Assembly: GCA_028282885.1 (NCBI GenBank)
Contig: JANQGX010000012.1
Coordinates: forward strand, 62,001-126,000
Direction of reading: 5' to 3'
Length of the DNA stretch: 64,000 bases
DNA from: SAR324 cluster bacterium
Lineage (GTDB): Bacteria; SAR324; XYD2-FULL-50-16
Part shown: positions 7,729 through 16,068 of the stretch, piece after piece
Layout: each line of letters opens with the position of its first letter
Position numbering within the stretch: position 1 is the stretch's first letter
Position numbers and translations under genes: made by a program
Notes under the pieces: model-generated
Seen by the model: only the letters and a program-made list of their open reading frames with translations
Database searches by the model: none
Told to the model about the DNA's origin: nothing

Positions 7729-10113
7729 ATGGAAGAAACACCGATTAAAAACGAACTGTGTATCATACCCCTTACCCAAAGTGTGCTGTTCCCGGAGACC
7801 AAAAGTGAAATCAAGCTCAATCGCAGCATTGGCGATGCGATCAATCAACGCAGCGATGAGGATGACAACTATGCCATCGCCCTGGCAACCAGGGAGAACA
7901 GTGCTGACAAGCCTTTGGATGAAAACAGCTTCTACTCGGTCGGAACATTGGTAAAACTTCATGCACGAAGAAGTCAAGGGGGTGGTTACTATTACCAGAT
8001 GGAGGTAAAGAGCCGGGTTGAAGTGCTTGCAATTACCCGTCAACTCAATGTTCATATTGCAGCTTACAAACTGCGTCCGGATATTGAAGACGTGAATGAG
8101 CTGGATACAAAGAAAATGCTGGAGTATATGAAGGAGGTTACTTATGAAATCAGCAAGAGTTTTAAGGGTTCCGAGCCTTACGTCCAGGCGATCAGGAAGA
8201 TAGAAACCATCCCTGCCCTGATCGGGTACCTGATGCCCTTTATGAGTATCGCCAACAGCGAAAAACAATCCCTGCTGGAGTTGGATTCTCTTAAGGAGCG
8301 GGGAATTCAGTTTATGGATGTCCTCCTGCGTCAGAAGGAATCGGTTAAGCTGCAAATGGAGATGGCCCAGAAGTTTTCCGAAGAGTCGAACAAGAACTAC
8401 CGAAAGGCCTTTCTCAAGGAGCAGCTAAAAGCAATTCAACAGGAGCTGAAGGAGGAGCACGGTTCGGGATCGAATAAAAAAGAATACCGTGAAGCGATCG
8501 AAGAGTCCGATATGCCGGACGAGATCAAGGAGGTTGCCTTCGAGGAGTTGGATAAATACGAGGCCCAGGGACCGACACATCACGAAAGTCACGTCATCCG
8601 TAATTATCTGGATCTCCTGCTGGCTCTACCCTGGAAAAGTGAAAGTGATATTGAAATCGATATTAAAAAGGCTCGTGAAATCCTTGACGACCAGCATTAC
8701 GGCTTGAAGAAGGTCAAGGATCGCATTCTGCAGCATCTCGCGGTAATGAAGCTGAAAAAGGAGAAGCAGGGTTCGATTCTTCTCCTGGTGGGACCTCCGG
8801 GGACCGGTAAAACCAGCCTGGGAAAAAGCGTTGCCGAAGCTCTTAACAGGAAATATGTTCGGATCAGCCTTGGCGGTGTAAGAGATGAAGCAGAAATAAG
8901 GGGACATCGCAGAACCTATGTGGGTGCCTTGCCAGGTCGAATCATCCAGGGAATGAAGAAGGCGGGAGAAAAGAACCCGGTCTTCGTGCTGGACGAGGTT
9001 GACAAACTGATGTCGGCCTTTCAGGGAGACCCGGCCAGTGCACTGCTGGAAGTCCTGGATCCGGAGCAGAATAATACATTTTCAGATCACTACCTGGAAG
9101 TTCCCTACGATCTTTCGGATGTTTTTTTCATTGCCACGGCCAATACGACCAAAACTATCCCGGCCCCGCTTCTGGACAGGATGGAAGTGATCGAACTGTC
9201 GGGATATACCGAAAACGAGAAATTTCATATCGGCAGGAATCACCTTGTTCCGGAAGTTCTGGAGGAACACGGCCTGGATGAGGAAAGAGTGTCCTTTGAA
9301 GATGATGTCCTCAAGGCGATTATAGATCGCTACACGATGGAGGCTGGTGTGAGAGGATTAAGAAAGCAGTTGACTTCGGTGGTGCGTGTCATCTCGGAAA
9401 AAATCGTCTCGGAGGAGGTGGAATTCCCCTACCAGGTAAAAGAGGGGATGCTGGAAGAGATTCTCGGTCTTCAGGTTACCCGGCACGATGTCGCCCAGAT
9501 GGATAATCCGGCGGGTGTGGCCACAGGTCTGGCCTGGACACCCTTTGGAGGCGAGATTCTCTTTATTGAAGGCACCTATATGGACGGTACCGGTCAGTTG
9601 ACCCTGACCGGGCAGTTGGGGGACGTGATGAAGGAATCGGCCAAGATCTCATTGAGTCTTGTTCGATCAAGACTGGCTTTTAATCTCAACGATTTTGATT
9701 TTAATAAAAAAGATCTTCACATTCATGTCCCTTCCGGCTCCATGCCTAAAGATGGACCTTCAGCGGGGGTGGCTCTCTTCACGGCGGTCGCTTCCCTGAT
9801 CCTCGGTCGTAAAATCAATCCCAAGATGGCCATGACCGGTGAAATCACCCTCAGGGGGTCGATACTTCCGGTGGGAGGAATCAAGGAAAAGGTGCTGGCA
9901 GCCCACAGGGCAGGTATTAAAAAGATACTTCTACCGGCGGAAAACGAGAAGAACCTGAAGGATGTTCCCGATGATGTAAAGGAACAACTTCGCTTTGTTT
10001 ATCTGGAAACCATTGAAGACCTGATCCGGGAGACTCTGGATATTGAGCTTCCCAAACAGGAGACCGTGGCAATTGGCTTGAACGGTGAAACCGGTTTTAT
10101 CAATAACTTCTAA
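7729..10113 (+). CDS. lon: ATP-dependent protease Lon
   Basis: This 794-residue protein is a complete LonA: N-terminal substrate domain (about 1-200), coiled-coil helices (about 200-310), AAA+ module with Walker A GPPGTGKTSLGKS and Walker B FVLDEVDKL, and C-terminal protease domain with Ser678 (PKDGPSAG) and Lys721 (GGIKEKVLAAHRAG), the known Ser-Lys dyad. It degrades misfolded and short-lived regulatory proteins in the cytoplasm. The ATG at 7729 has AAGGAG seven bases upstream; an in-frame ATG ten codons earlier lacks a site. A MarR-type operator about 340 bp upstream suggests ligand-controlled expression, unusual for lon. It is followed by a hairpin and then the selenoprotein gene. Confidence 0.96.
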   Translation: MEETPIKNELCIIPLTQSVLFPETKSEIKLNRSIGDAINQRSDEDDNYAIALATRENSADKPLDENSFYSVGTLVKLHARRSQGGGYYYQMEVKSRVEVLAITRQLNVHIAAYKLRPDIEDVNELDTKKMLEYMKEVTYEISKSFKGSEPYVQAIRKIETIPALIGYLMPFMSIANSEKQSLLELDSLKERGIQFMDVLLRQKESVKLQMEMAQKFSEESNKNYRKAFLKEQLKAIQQELKEEHGSGSNKKEYREAIEESDMPDEIKEVAFEELDKYEAQGPTHHESHVIRNYLDLLLALPWKSESDIEIDIKKAREILDDQHYGLKKVKDRILQHLAVMKLKKEKQGSILLLVGPPGTGKTSLGKSVAEALNRKYVRISLGGVRDEAEIRGHRRTYVGALPGRIIQGMKKAGEKNPVFVLDEVDKLMSAFQGDPASALLEVLDPEQNNTFSDHYLEVPYDLSDVFFIATANTTKTIPAPLLDRMEVIELSGYTENEKFHIGRNHLVPEVLEEHGLDEERVSFEDDVLKAIIDRYTMEAGVRGLRKQLTSVVRVISEKIVSEEVEFPYQVKEGMLEEILGLQVTRHDVAQMDNPAGVATGLAWTPFGGEILFIEGTYMDGTGQLTLTGQLGDVMKESAKISLSLVRSRLAFNLNDFDFNKKDLHIHVPSGSMPKDGPSAGVALFTAVASLILGRKINPKMAMTGEITLRGSILPVGGIKEKVLAAHRAGIKKILLPAENEKNLKDVPDDVKEQLRFVYLETIEDLIRETLDIELPKQETVAIGLNGETGFINNF

Positions 10114-10126
10114 TCCAATCCATCCG

Positions 10127-10163
10127 GGCCTGTATAAAACTAATGTCAGGTATCATACAGGCC
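10127..10163. terminator. Hairpin downstream of lon
   Basis: GGCCTGTAT (10127-10135) and ATACAGGCC (10155-10163) are perfect 9-bp arms 14 bases after the lon stop. There is no run of T after it, so it could be a transcript-end stabiliser or a rho-dependent end and not a classical intrinsic terminator. Confidence 0.4.
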
Positions 10164-10358
10164 TGGCCCCCTTCTGATTCCCGCAGAACAACATCAAACA
10201 GCAAAAGTGTTGCTTGTTAACTCGGCTTTCCCATTGAAAAAGACAGGCCGGTTTTTATCCCGAAACAGCCCTGAAATTGATATTTCTATTTTAAATCCGA
10301 CTATGACGTGCTAGATAGGAACCAGTTCTGAATTTCAATCATAACAGGAGATTTATCA

Positions 10359-11246
10359 ATGACTGAATCATCAAAGACAGTGAACGGATTCCGCTTTATG
10401 CCACCTTCGCTGGGCGCATGGATAGGAAAGGATATTCCGGAATCGGAATTTGACGGTGCCATCCCCTGGACCGGCTTGGAGAAACCGGTTACCCAAACCC
10501 GGTTTGCTTTAATGACCTCTGCCGGAATCAGCATGAAGACAGACGAACCCTTTAATATGGAAAGGGAAAGGCAGGAACCGGCATGGGGTGATCCGACTCA
10601 CAGGGAAATCCCGGTGACGGCAAAAGAAAAAGACATCGATATCAATCATCTGCACATCAATACGGATTACACCCGGCAGGATATCAATGTGATGCTGCCG
10701 ATTCATCGCTTCAGGGAGTTTGAAGAAGACGGACAAATAGGCAGTCTGGCTCCAACGAGCTATTCCTATTACGGTTTTCAACTTGATCCCCGGATCCTGT
10801 TAACCGAAACAATGCCGCGTGTGGCAGCCAACATGAAAAAGGAGGGCGTTGAAGCGGCGTTTCTCACTCCGGCCTGACCTCTTTGTTGCCGATCGGTCGG
10901 ATTGGTAGCCAGGTTTTTGGAAGAGAAAGGAATTGCCACGATTATCCTTTCCCCTACACCGGAGTTTAACCGGGAACTTGGATTTCCCAGGACGGTGGCA
11001 GTGGAATACCCCTATGGCCGTCCTTTGGGAGAGGTGAACGACAGGGAGGGCCAGAGAAAGGTTTTGCTTGACGTACTCAAGGCCCTCGATGAGCTCAAAA
11101 AGCCGGGACAGGTCGTACACCTTCCCTTTGATTGGCCGGAAGATCCCAAACAGACCAAATGGCATCCGCCGGAAATCTCACCCATTGTTAAACTGTTTTT
11201 GGGTGAAATTAAGAAGGCGGGGGCTGAAGGCAGAAAAGAGAAATAA
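10359..11246 (+). CDS. Selenoprotein of the glycine/sarcosine/betaine/D-proline reductase selenoprotein B family (in-frame UGA = selenocysteine)
   Basis: Translation reads 172 codons, an in-frame TGA at 10875-10877, then 122 more codons to TAA: 295 residues with selenocysteine at 173. The reading frame, family similarity and length are continuous across the TGA. The sequence around it is AFLTPA-U-PLCCRSVGLVARFLEEKGI, where relatives I know have a CPVC-type motif; here it is a UxxC redox motif. The N-terminal part (RFALMTSAGISMK, DINVMLPIHRF, IGSLAPTSYSYYG) is typical of GrdB/PrdB-family proteins. A hairpin with a GGUCG loop begins 8 nt after the UGA, as expected of a bacterial SECIS. AGGAG lies about nine bases before the ATG. 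The reaction is unknown; stand-alone members lack the other reductase subunits. The 3' end overlaps the convergent membrane gene by 38 bp. Confidence 0.87.
10885..10909 (+). promoter_or_regulatory. Bacterial SECIS hairpin after the UGA codon
   Basis: GTTGCCGATC (10885-10894) pairs along its whole length with GATTGGTAGC (10900-10909), with three G-U pairs. The loop is GGTCG (10895-10899). CCT just after the UGA can also pair with AGG at 10911-10913 below an internal loop. Known bacterial SECIS elements place a GU-containing apical loop roughly 16-37 nt after the UGA; the E. coli fdhF loop is GGUCU. Here the loop begins 17 nt after the codon. SelB would bind it to deliver Sec-tRNA. Confidence 0.78.
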
Positions 11247-11634
11247 CAACAATAAAAAAGCAGATCAAGCTCAAGGATGCGATGATCGCTATATGCATCG
11301 CACCGTTTCGCCTGGGGGAGAAGAGACCATTTCTCCCCAGGTAGACGATATCGATCAAAATCAGGAACAACATCATTCCCGCTCCCAGTAGGGAGGTCTG
11401 GAAACCTATAGCCCTGCCTGTCAGCAACAAAACAGCCGAGAGACCCAGAATTACAGCCATGGTAAGATCGGGAATGACGAAAAGTCGCTCATGTTCCATG
11501 AATCCCTCAGGCATCCAATCCTCCTCCTTGGCAGAATTCAGCCAAAAAACCCAAAAAACGGCAATGCCGATGGCAGCGACCAGTTCCAGGATTGCCAACG
11601 TTTTCATTGTCATCAGACCTGCAAATATATCCAT
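11209..11634 (-). CDS. Four-helix membrane protein, unknown function
   Basis: This 141-residue protein has four hydrophobic stretches: about residues 5-30, 55-75, 80-100 and 115-138. A short acidic loop (NSAKEEDWMPEGFMEHE) lies between the first two. I do not recognise a family. I chose the second of two adjacent ATGs because it sits five bases from the AGGAG site. It follows the S1P-lyase-like decarboxylase by 23 bp on the same strand and is probably co-transcribed with it, so it could be a permease-like or anchoring partner. Its last 38 bp overlap the convergent selenoprotein gene. Confidence 0.7.
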   Translation of the reverse strand: MDIFAGLMTMKTLAILELVAAIGIAVFWVFWLNSAKEEDWMPEGFMEHERLFVIPDLTMAVILGLSAVLLLTGRAIGFQTSLLGAGMMLFLILIDIVYLGRNGLFSPRRNGAMHIAIIASLSLICFFIVVISLFCLQPPPS

Positions 11635-11657
11635 CATCTCTCTCCTTTAATCCGTAA

Positions 11658-12902
11658 TTACATATATTTGGCAAGAGCCTCTCCGGTAATGGTTCCGTCT
11701 TTGACTCCTTTGGCAATATCCCTGAAATCAGACAGGACCATTTCGATGATTTCATCAGAGACCGGCTCGGCAGACATGTGGATATAGAGAGGATCGAGAG
11801 TGCCGAAGGGGAAATAGCCTTTCTCCACCACACCTCCGAACACCAGTCCCATATCCAGGGTTGTAGAACGAAAGCAGACCAGCAGTGATTCGTTGCGGAT
11901 GCATTCGAATCCATCGATTGCCTCCAGCCCTTCTATTAAACGATTTTTAACCTCCAGGGACCGTCGGGTCAAATCCAGCCAGCCCTGGTGACCCAGATGT
12001 TTCATGATGGCCCAGGCGGAGGCACTTGAAGCAAAAGGACGACTACCGGCGACCCCTTCCGTTTTGTACGAACCGGATTGCCAATTGGTGATGTCGACCC
12101 CGGCATAGTGAAAGTTTTGGAGTTCCCGGTTTCGATAAAGTACCGTGGAGCACGGCTTGGCCGCATAACCGTGTTTGTGTAGATCAGCCGAAATGGAGGT
12201 GACACCCGGAACCCGGAAGTCCCAGGTTGGAATCTCGTGTCCCAGTTCCTCCATCCAGCGCAACAGGTATCCGCCGACACAACAGTCCGAATGCATCCAG
12301 AGATCATGTTTCTGGGCCAGTGCCGCGATTTCGGGAATGGGATCAACCAGTCCGAATCCCCACATGGGAGCGGAGCCAACAACAACGATGGTATTGGGTT
12401 GAATGGCCTCCTCCATGGCTTGGAGGTCGGCCCGATAATCCTCTTTCCAGGGAACACGCGTCAGCTCCATTCCCAGGTAATGTGCAGCCTTGTCAAAAGC
12501 TGCATGTGCCGAGCGTGACATCACAATATGATAGGGTTGCCTGATATCGGGTTTGTTCACCCTGGCCCATTCCCTGGCAGCATGCATGGCACAAAAAATA
12601 CTCTCCGACCCGCCGGTGGTGATATTTACACAAGCCTCCTCCCCGCCATTCAGGATCTCAACAACCATCTGCTTGAGTTCGTTTAGAATCTGTTTCTGGC
12701 CATCCTCATACGTGGCGATAAAGGCGTTGTGGTGGAAAAAACGGTTGTGAGCGTCCTGACAGACCTGTTTTACAGTTGGATCTCCCTGGTGAATGCCCTG
12801 GAGCAACCTGGCTTTGTTGGGCTCGATATCCTGCTTTTTGAAGTTGTCCAGCAGTTCTATGACTGCTTCCGGAGACAAGCCTGTTTCGTTTAATGTTTTC
12901 AT
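11658..12902 (-). CDS. PLP-dependent decarboxylase/lyase, sphingosine-1-phosphate lyase-like
   Basis: This 414-residue fold-type I PLP enzyme has the layout of sphingosine-1-phosphate lyase and group II decarboxylases: TTGGSESIFCAMHAARE (about 95-110, phosphate contact), HSDCCVGGY with Asp206 for the pyridine nitrogen, and SADLHKHGYAAKP with Lys243 for the Schiff base. Such bacterial proteins cleave phosphoamino-alcohols or decarboxylate amino acids, and sequence does not settle which. It is followed by a small membrane protein. Upstream, across 231 bp, lies a second PLP decarboxylase in the same direction, so both may act on one amino-acid-like substrate. The 231-bp gap contains only a -24-like half site that I rejected as a promoter. 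Confidence 0.85.
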   Translation of the reverse strand: MKTLNETGLSPEAVIELLDNFKKQDIEPNKARLLQGIHQGDPTVKQVCQDAHNRFFHHNAFIATYEDGQKQILNELKQMVVEILNGGEEACVNITTGGSESIFCAMHAAREWARVNKPDIRQPYHIVMSRSAHAAFDKAAHYLGMELTRVPWKEDYRADLQAMEEAIQPNTIVVVGSAPMWGFGLVDPIPEIAALAQKHDLWMHSDCCVGGYLLRWMEELGHEIPTWDFRVPGVTSISADLHKHGYAAKPCSTVLYRNRELQNFHYAGVDITNWQSGSYKTEGVAGSRPFASSASAWAIMKHLGHQGWLDLTRRSLEVKNRLIEGLEAIDGFECIRNESLLVCFRSTTLDMGLVFGGVVEKGYFPFGTLDPLYIHMSAEPVSDEIIEMVLSDFRDIAKGVKDGTITGEALAKYM

Positions 12903-13133
12903 TTTTTTGTTGGGATTGAAGTTGAATTATTTGAAGTATTGGAGCGGAAACCAAATCAGGTAGCCACTCATCATTGTAAAGTTCACAAAATGCTAATGAT
13001 ATCCGCCGGAAATGAGTTTAATCACAGACCTTTCATGACGTGCCACAGGGTTCGGATTCAAAGTTATCCTTTAACTCAAATATATTGACGTGATAACCTC
13101 AATTGACAAACCGACCGCGGCTCAGGCAGAAGC

Positions 13134-14687
13134 CTAATCTGCGTTTAACCATTCCGGTATCATCTCGCGGGAGAGCACATCCTCATTCGACTCCCTGCGA
13201 CGTATCAGCCCCTTTTTGTCCCCGTAAACGAGCACAGTTGCGGGTCTGCCCATGGAATTGAAGTTGGGAGATTGCATCTCCTGGTAAGCACCTGTGCCGA
13301 TGAAAGTAAGCAGATCACCGGGTTCGATATCTCCGGGCTGGCAGCTATTACCGATGATTCTGTCAGGTCCGCAGCTTTTTCCCACAATGTCAGCAACCAT
13401 TCTCTGCTGTTCCGGATACTTCTCCAGCGGTTTTCCATCCACCACAATCGGATAATTGGGAGCATGACCGCCACCAACGAGCCAATAGTCTGTCGTGTCC
13501 GTTACAATCCATCTCCAGGGAAAGGGTTTGGTTTGCTGTTTAATGAAACTGACCTGGCAGACATGCACCGCTGCACTACCGAAAATCGCCCTGCCCGGCT
13601 CCAGTTCCAACGTGATGTCTCCGGCGCCGATTCCCAGCTTCTCCAGAGCCGCTTTCAGGTAACCTGCAGTTTTACCGTACTCATCCAGTGAGGGGGATGG
13701 ATCTTCTGTCAGATCAAAGGGAGTCTTTTTTCTGATGGCTCCATGTGAGAAGTTAATCAGTGAGCCGAGGAGTTTATAGCGAAAAGTGTTGCCGAACAAA
13801 CCCCCGAGTTTGCTGATCCGTGAAAGCCAGATCAGTTCCTTGTTCTCTGCTTGCTTTTTCTTGACGCTGATCATGGGATCAAACTGCTGTGAGAAGCCAC
13901 CACCGATATCCAGCTCTTTGGGTTCCCAGCCATCCCAGCATTGTTTCAGATCCGCTATCAGGCGAGCATAACCCCGCATGGCCACCTGCCAGAACTTCAT
14001 CCCCGAGCAGTGTCGACCGAGGTGCAGGTGCAGACCGGTTAAATCAATGTGTTTCGAATCCACCGCTTTTTTACCGAGTCCAATGACATCTTCGGTGGGA
14101 ATTCCGGCCTTATATGCAAAAGTCGCTATCTCCGAAGGTATCGGGGCATCAGGACTGAAATCGGAAGGCTCATCCATCCCCGGAAATGTCGGTCGCACCC
14201 GGAGCCGGATCTTTGCCGTCGTATTCAGATTCCTGGCGATGGTTTCGATGGCTTCAAATTCTGCCTTGTCATCAAGGGTAATCCGAACGCCCTTCTCTAT
14301 CGCCTGTGTCAAAAAAGCCATATCTGCAGTGAGCTTGCTGTTACCGTTGAGTGATAGAAACTCGGGTTTGAATCCGGACTCAAGTGCGGAAATCATCTCT
14401 CCCTCACTGAAGAGATCACAGCCATCGGTTTCAGCAGCCATCACCTTGCAAAGTGCAAGAGAGGTATTGCACTTGATGGCCGGTAAGATCCTCACAGCTC
14501 CTTGCCAATGGCGGGCAAATGACTCTTTCAGGGTTCTCAGATTCCAAATCAACTGGTTCTGAGAGATAATATTCAAAGGTGATCCATACTCCGAGACCAG
14601 ATCTCTAACGGCAAACTGTTCAGCTCTTAATCGTCCATCCCCGTCCAGGGCGAATTGGTAAACCGGGTTTTCCAGCTTTTTATTCAT
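13134..14687 (-). CDS. Fold-type III PLP decarboxylase, diaminopimelate/ornithine decarboxylase-like
   Basis: This 517-residue protein has an alanine-racemase-type barrel: PLP lysine at Lys72 (ILPAIKCNTS), LHLHLGRHCSG and ELDIGGGFS (phosphate loop) in the middle, and ELEPGRAIFGSAA late. The C-terminal active-site cysteine that enters the partner subunit is present (Cys449), but the usual CESGD motif reads CQPGD. The protein is about 100 residues longer than LysA, with an insertion between about 290 and 345. It is therefore probably not the lysine-biosynthesis enzyme. It lies 14 bp after the phosphotriesterase-like gene, with which it must be co-transcribed. The substrate is unknown. Confidence 0.8.
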   Translation of the reverse strand: MNKKLENPVYQFALDGDGRLRAEQFAVRDLVSEYGSPLNIISQNQLIWNLRTLKESFARHWQGAVRILPAIKCNTSLALCKVMAAETDGCDLFSEGEMISALESGFKPEFLSLNGNSKLTADMAFLTQAIEKGVRITLDDKAEFEAIETIARNLNTTAKIRLRVRPTFPGMDEPSDFSPDAPIPSEIATFAYKAGIPTEDVIGLGKKAVDSKHIDLTGLHLHLGRHCSGMKFWQVAMRGYARLIADLKQCWDGWEPKELDIGGGFSQQFDPMISVKKKQAENKELIWLSRISKLGGLFGNTFRYKLLGSLINFSHGAIRKKTPFDLTEDPSPSLDEYGKTAGYLKAALEKLGIGAGDITLELEPGRAIFGSAAVHVCQVSFIKQQTKPFPWRWIVTDTTDYWLVGGGHAPNYPIVVDGKPLEKYPEQQRMVADIVGKSCGPDRIIGNSCQPGDIEPGDLLTFIGTGAYQEMQSPNFNSMGRPATVLVYGDKKGLIRRRESNEDVLSREMIPEWLNAD

Positions 14688-14701
14688 TGTGGAATCCTTT
14701 G

Positions 14702-15790
14702 TTAGTGACTCAGTAATCGGGTCGGATTAACAACAGTCATGGCTTTGATGCTTTCCCCCGATACCCCCAGACGTTCCAGGGTGGGGATCACAAATTCGGT
14801 GAGTCTGCAATAGCCTTCGCCACCGTATGCCCTGAATTGAAGCTTCATGAAGGAGTCCGTCCCCAGGACCAACTGATCTGTATACCCTTCCTTAATCAGA
14901 CTGATCAGACCAGCCAGGGATTGCCAGTCGGTGGGAACGACGATACCAAGACTTTCGGCATCCCACTGGTGACCAAAGAGATCAATAGAGAGGTTTACTC
15001 CCTGGTCGAGCAGTTTTCTTGCCATGTCCAGTTTTAGTTTCCATGAACTCGGATCATGAACCAGAACATCAAGACTTGTTTCCACAAAATTCTTGTCGTT
15101 ATGTGCCAAAATGACACGGGACAGATCAGCATTCTCCTCTTTTAAAACACGGAGAATCTCCAGCCCCGCTTCTGCCGAGGTTCCCATCCCCTGGTGTACA
15201 GTCATGGAAAGACCGGTATCCAGGGACACGCGGGCACCGGCCCGGATTGATTCAAGCTCCTGTTCCTGGTTGTCGACATCCAGCGCCACCTTGATGTGAC
15301 CGGGATAGATTCCGGATCCCTCAATTCCATTTTTCGCCTCGTCCATCATGAACCCGACTCTTTGATTGAGATTCATATCTCTGAATTCCGGTGACCAGGA
15401 ATCCGCACTGTAAAGCCCGGTTGATGCAATAATGTGGACACCACTCTGTTCCGATATTCGTTTCGTGCCGGCGATATCGTACCGGATTCCCGGAACGCTC
15501 ATATCAACCAGGGCTGATCCTCCCGATTGCTTGAACATGCTGGCTTCTTTGGAGAGAACATCTTCTTCGGTAAGCATGACGGCATCTTTGGAGAGAATAA
15601 AGGCGTGTCTGAGAATGCCCAGGTTATCCAATCGCACAGGATCATCCGGTGCCACCGGGGGATCAGGTGGCAGAAATGCTTCATAGCGATTTCGGGCGAA
15701 CATACCATCACAGAGGACATGTTCGTGCATCGAGGTGACTCCCAGGGCGTCGGGTTCAATTGGACCGCATACAGTCATAATTCTAGTCAT
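14702..15790 (-). CDS. Phosphotriesterase-family metal-dependent hydrolase
   Basis: This 362-residue amidohydrolase-superfamily protein shows the complete binuclear-metal set: His22 and His24 (MHEHV), the carboxylated Lys167 (HIKVAL), His199 (TVHQG), His230 (ILAHND) and Asp312 (LGTDSF). PTE relatives hydrolyse lactones, carboxyl esters or phosphoesters; a natural lactonase or esterase is likelier than a true phosphotriesterase. AGGAGAACGGA precedes the ATG. It is the first gene after a candidate sigma54 promoter and leads a cluster with two PLP decarboxylases and a membrane protein, divergent from a sigma54 activator, so expression is probably induced by a specific substrate. Confidence 0.86.
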   Translation of the reverse strand: MTRIMTVCGPIEPDALGVTSMHEHVLCDGMFARNRYEAFLPPDPPVAPDDPVRLDNLGILRHAFILSKDAVMLTEEDVLSKEASMFKQSGGSALVDMSVPGIRYDIAGTKRISEQSGVHIIASTGLYSADSWSPEFRDMNLNQRVGFMMDEAKNGIEGSGIYPGHIKVALDVDNQEQELESIRAGARVSLDTGLSMTVHQGMGTSAEAGLEILRVLKEENADLSRVILAHNDKNFVETSLDVLVHDPSSWKLKLDMARKLLDQGVNLSIDLFGHQWDAESLGIVVPTDWQSLAGLISLIKEGYTDQLVLGTDSFMKLQFRAYGGEGYCRLTEFVIPTLERLGVSGESIKAMTVVNPTRLLSH

Positions 15791-15879
15791 TCCGTTCTCC
15801 TGTATTGGCTGGTGAATGTTAATGTAATTAAATATTTTCTGCGGTCCTGTATCGATAAGACCGGGCGGTGAAAAGCAAC

Positions 15880-15896
15880 TGCAGATAGTGTTCCAG
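15880..15896 (-). promoter_or_regulatory. Sigma54 (-24/-12) promoter for the phosphotriesterase operon
   Basis: Read on the minus strand, CTGGAACACTATCTGCA has GG and GC separated by exactly 10 bases and agrees with the YTGGCACG-N4-TTGCW consensus except at three positions. It lies about 90 bp upstream of the phosphotriesterase-like start. A sigma54 activator gene is transcribed divergently from the same intergenic region. Confidence 0.68.
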
Positions 15897-15950
15897 GCCT
15901 AAAAAATCCAATATTTCAGTTTGTTAGTTAATATGAAGAGTTAACCTGCC

Positions 15951-15993
15951 TAATGCAATAGAAAAACCTTGTTATTAAATAGAAATTGCATTA
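15951..15993. promoter_or_regulatory. Inverted repeat, candidate activator binding site
   Basis: TAATGCAAT (15951-15959) and ATTGCATTA (15985-15993) are perfect 9-bp arms with 25 bp between them. They lie about 55-115 bp upstream of the sigma54 promoter, the usual position for enhancer sites, and in front of the activator gene itself. Confidence 0.5.
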
Positions 15994-16068
15994 ACTGTTT
16001 AATTAAATAGTTTTAAAGTTTCTCGAAAATGAATCTGTTGCCAGAAAACCACGCAGGGAGTGTCAGGG

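Noticed and set aside
7596-7747. Short plus-strand frame running into the lon start
   Set aside because: It overlaps the lon ribosome-binding site and start, has no good initiation signal at its first ATG and no recognisable sequence.
13031-13045. CGTGCCA, a -24-like sigma54 element on the minus strand before the S1P-lyase-like gene
   Set aside because: The required GC ten bases further is missing, so only half of the promoter is present.
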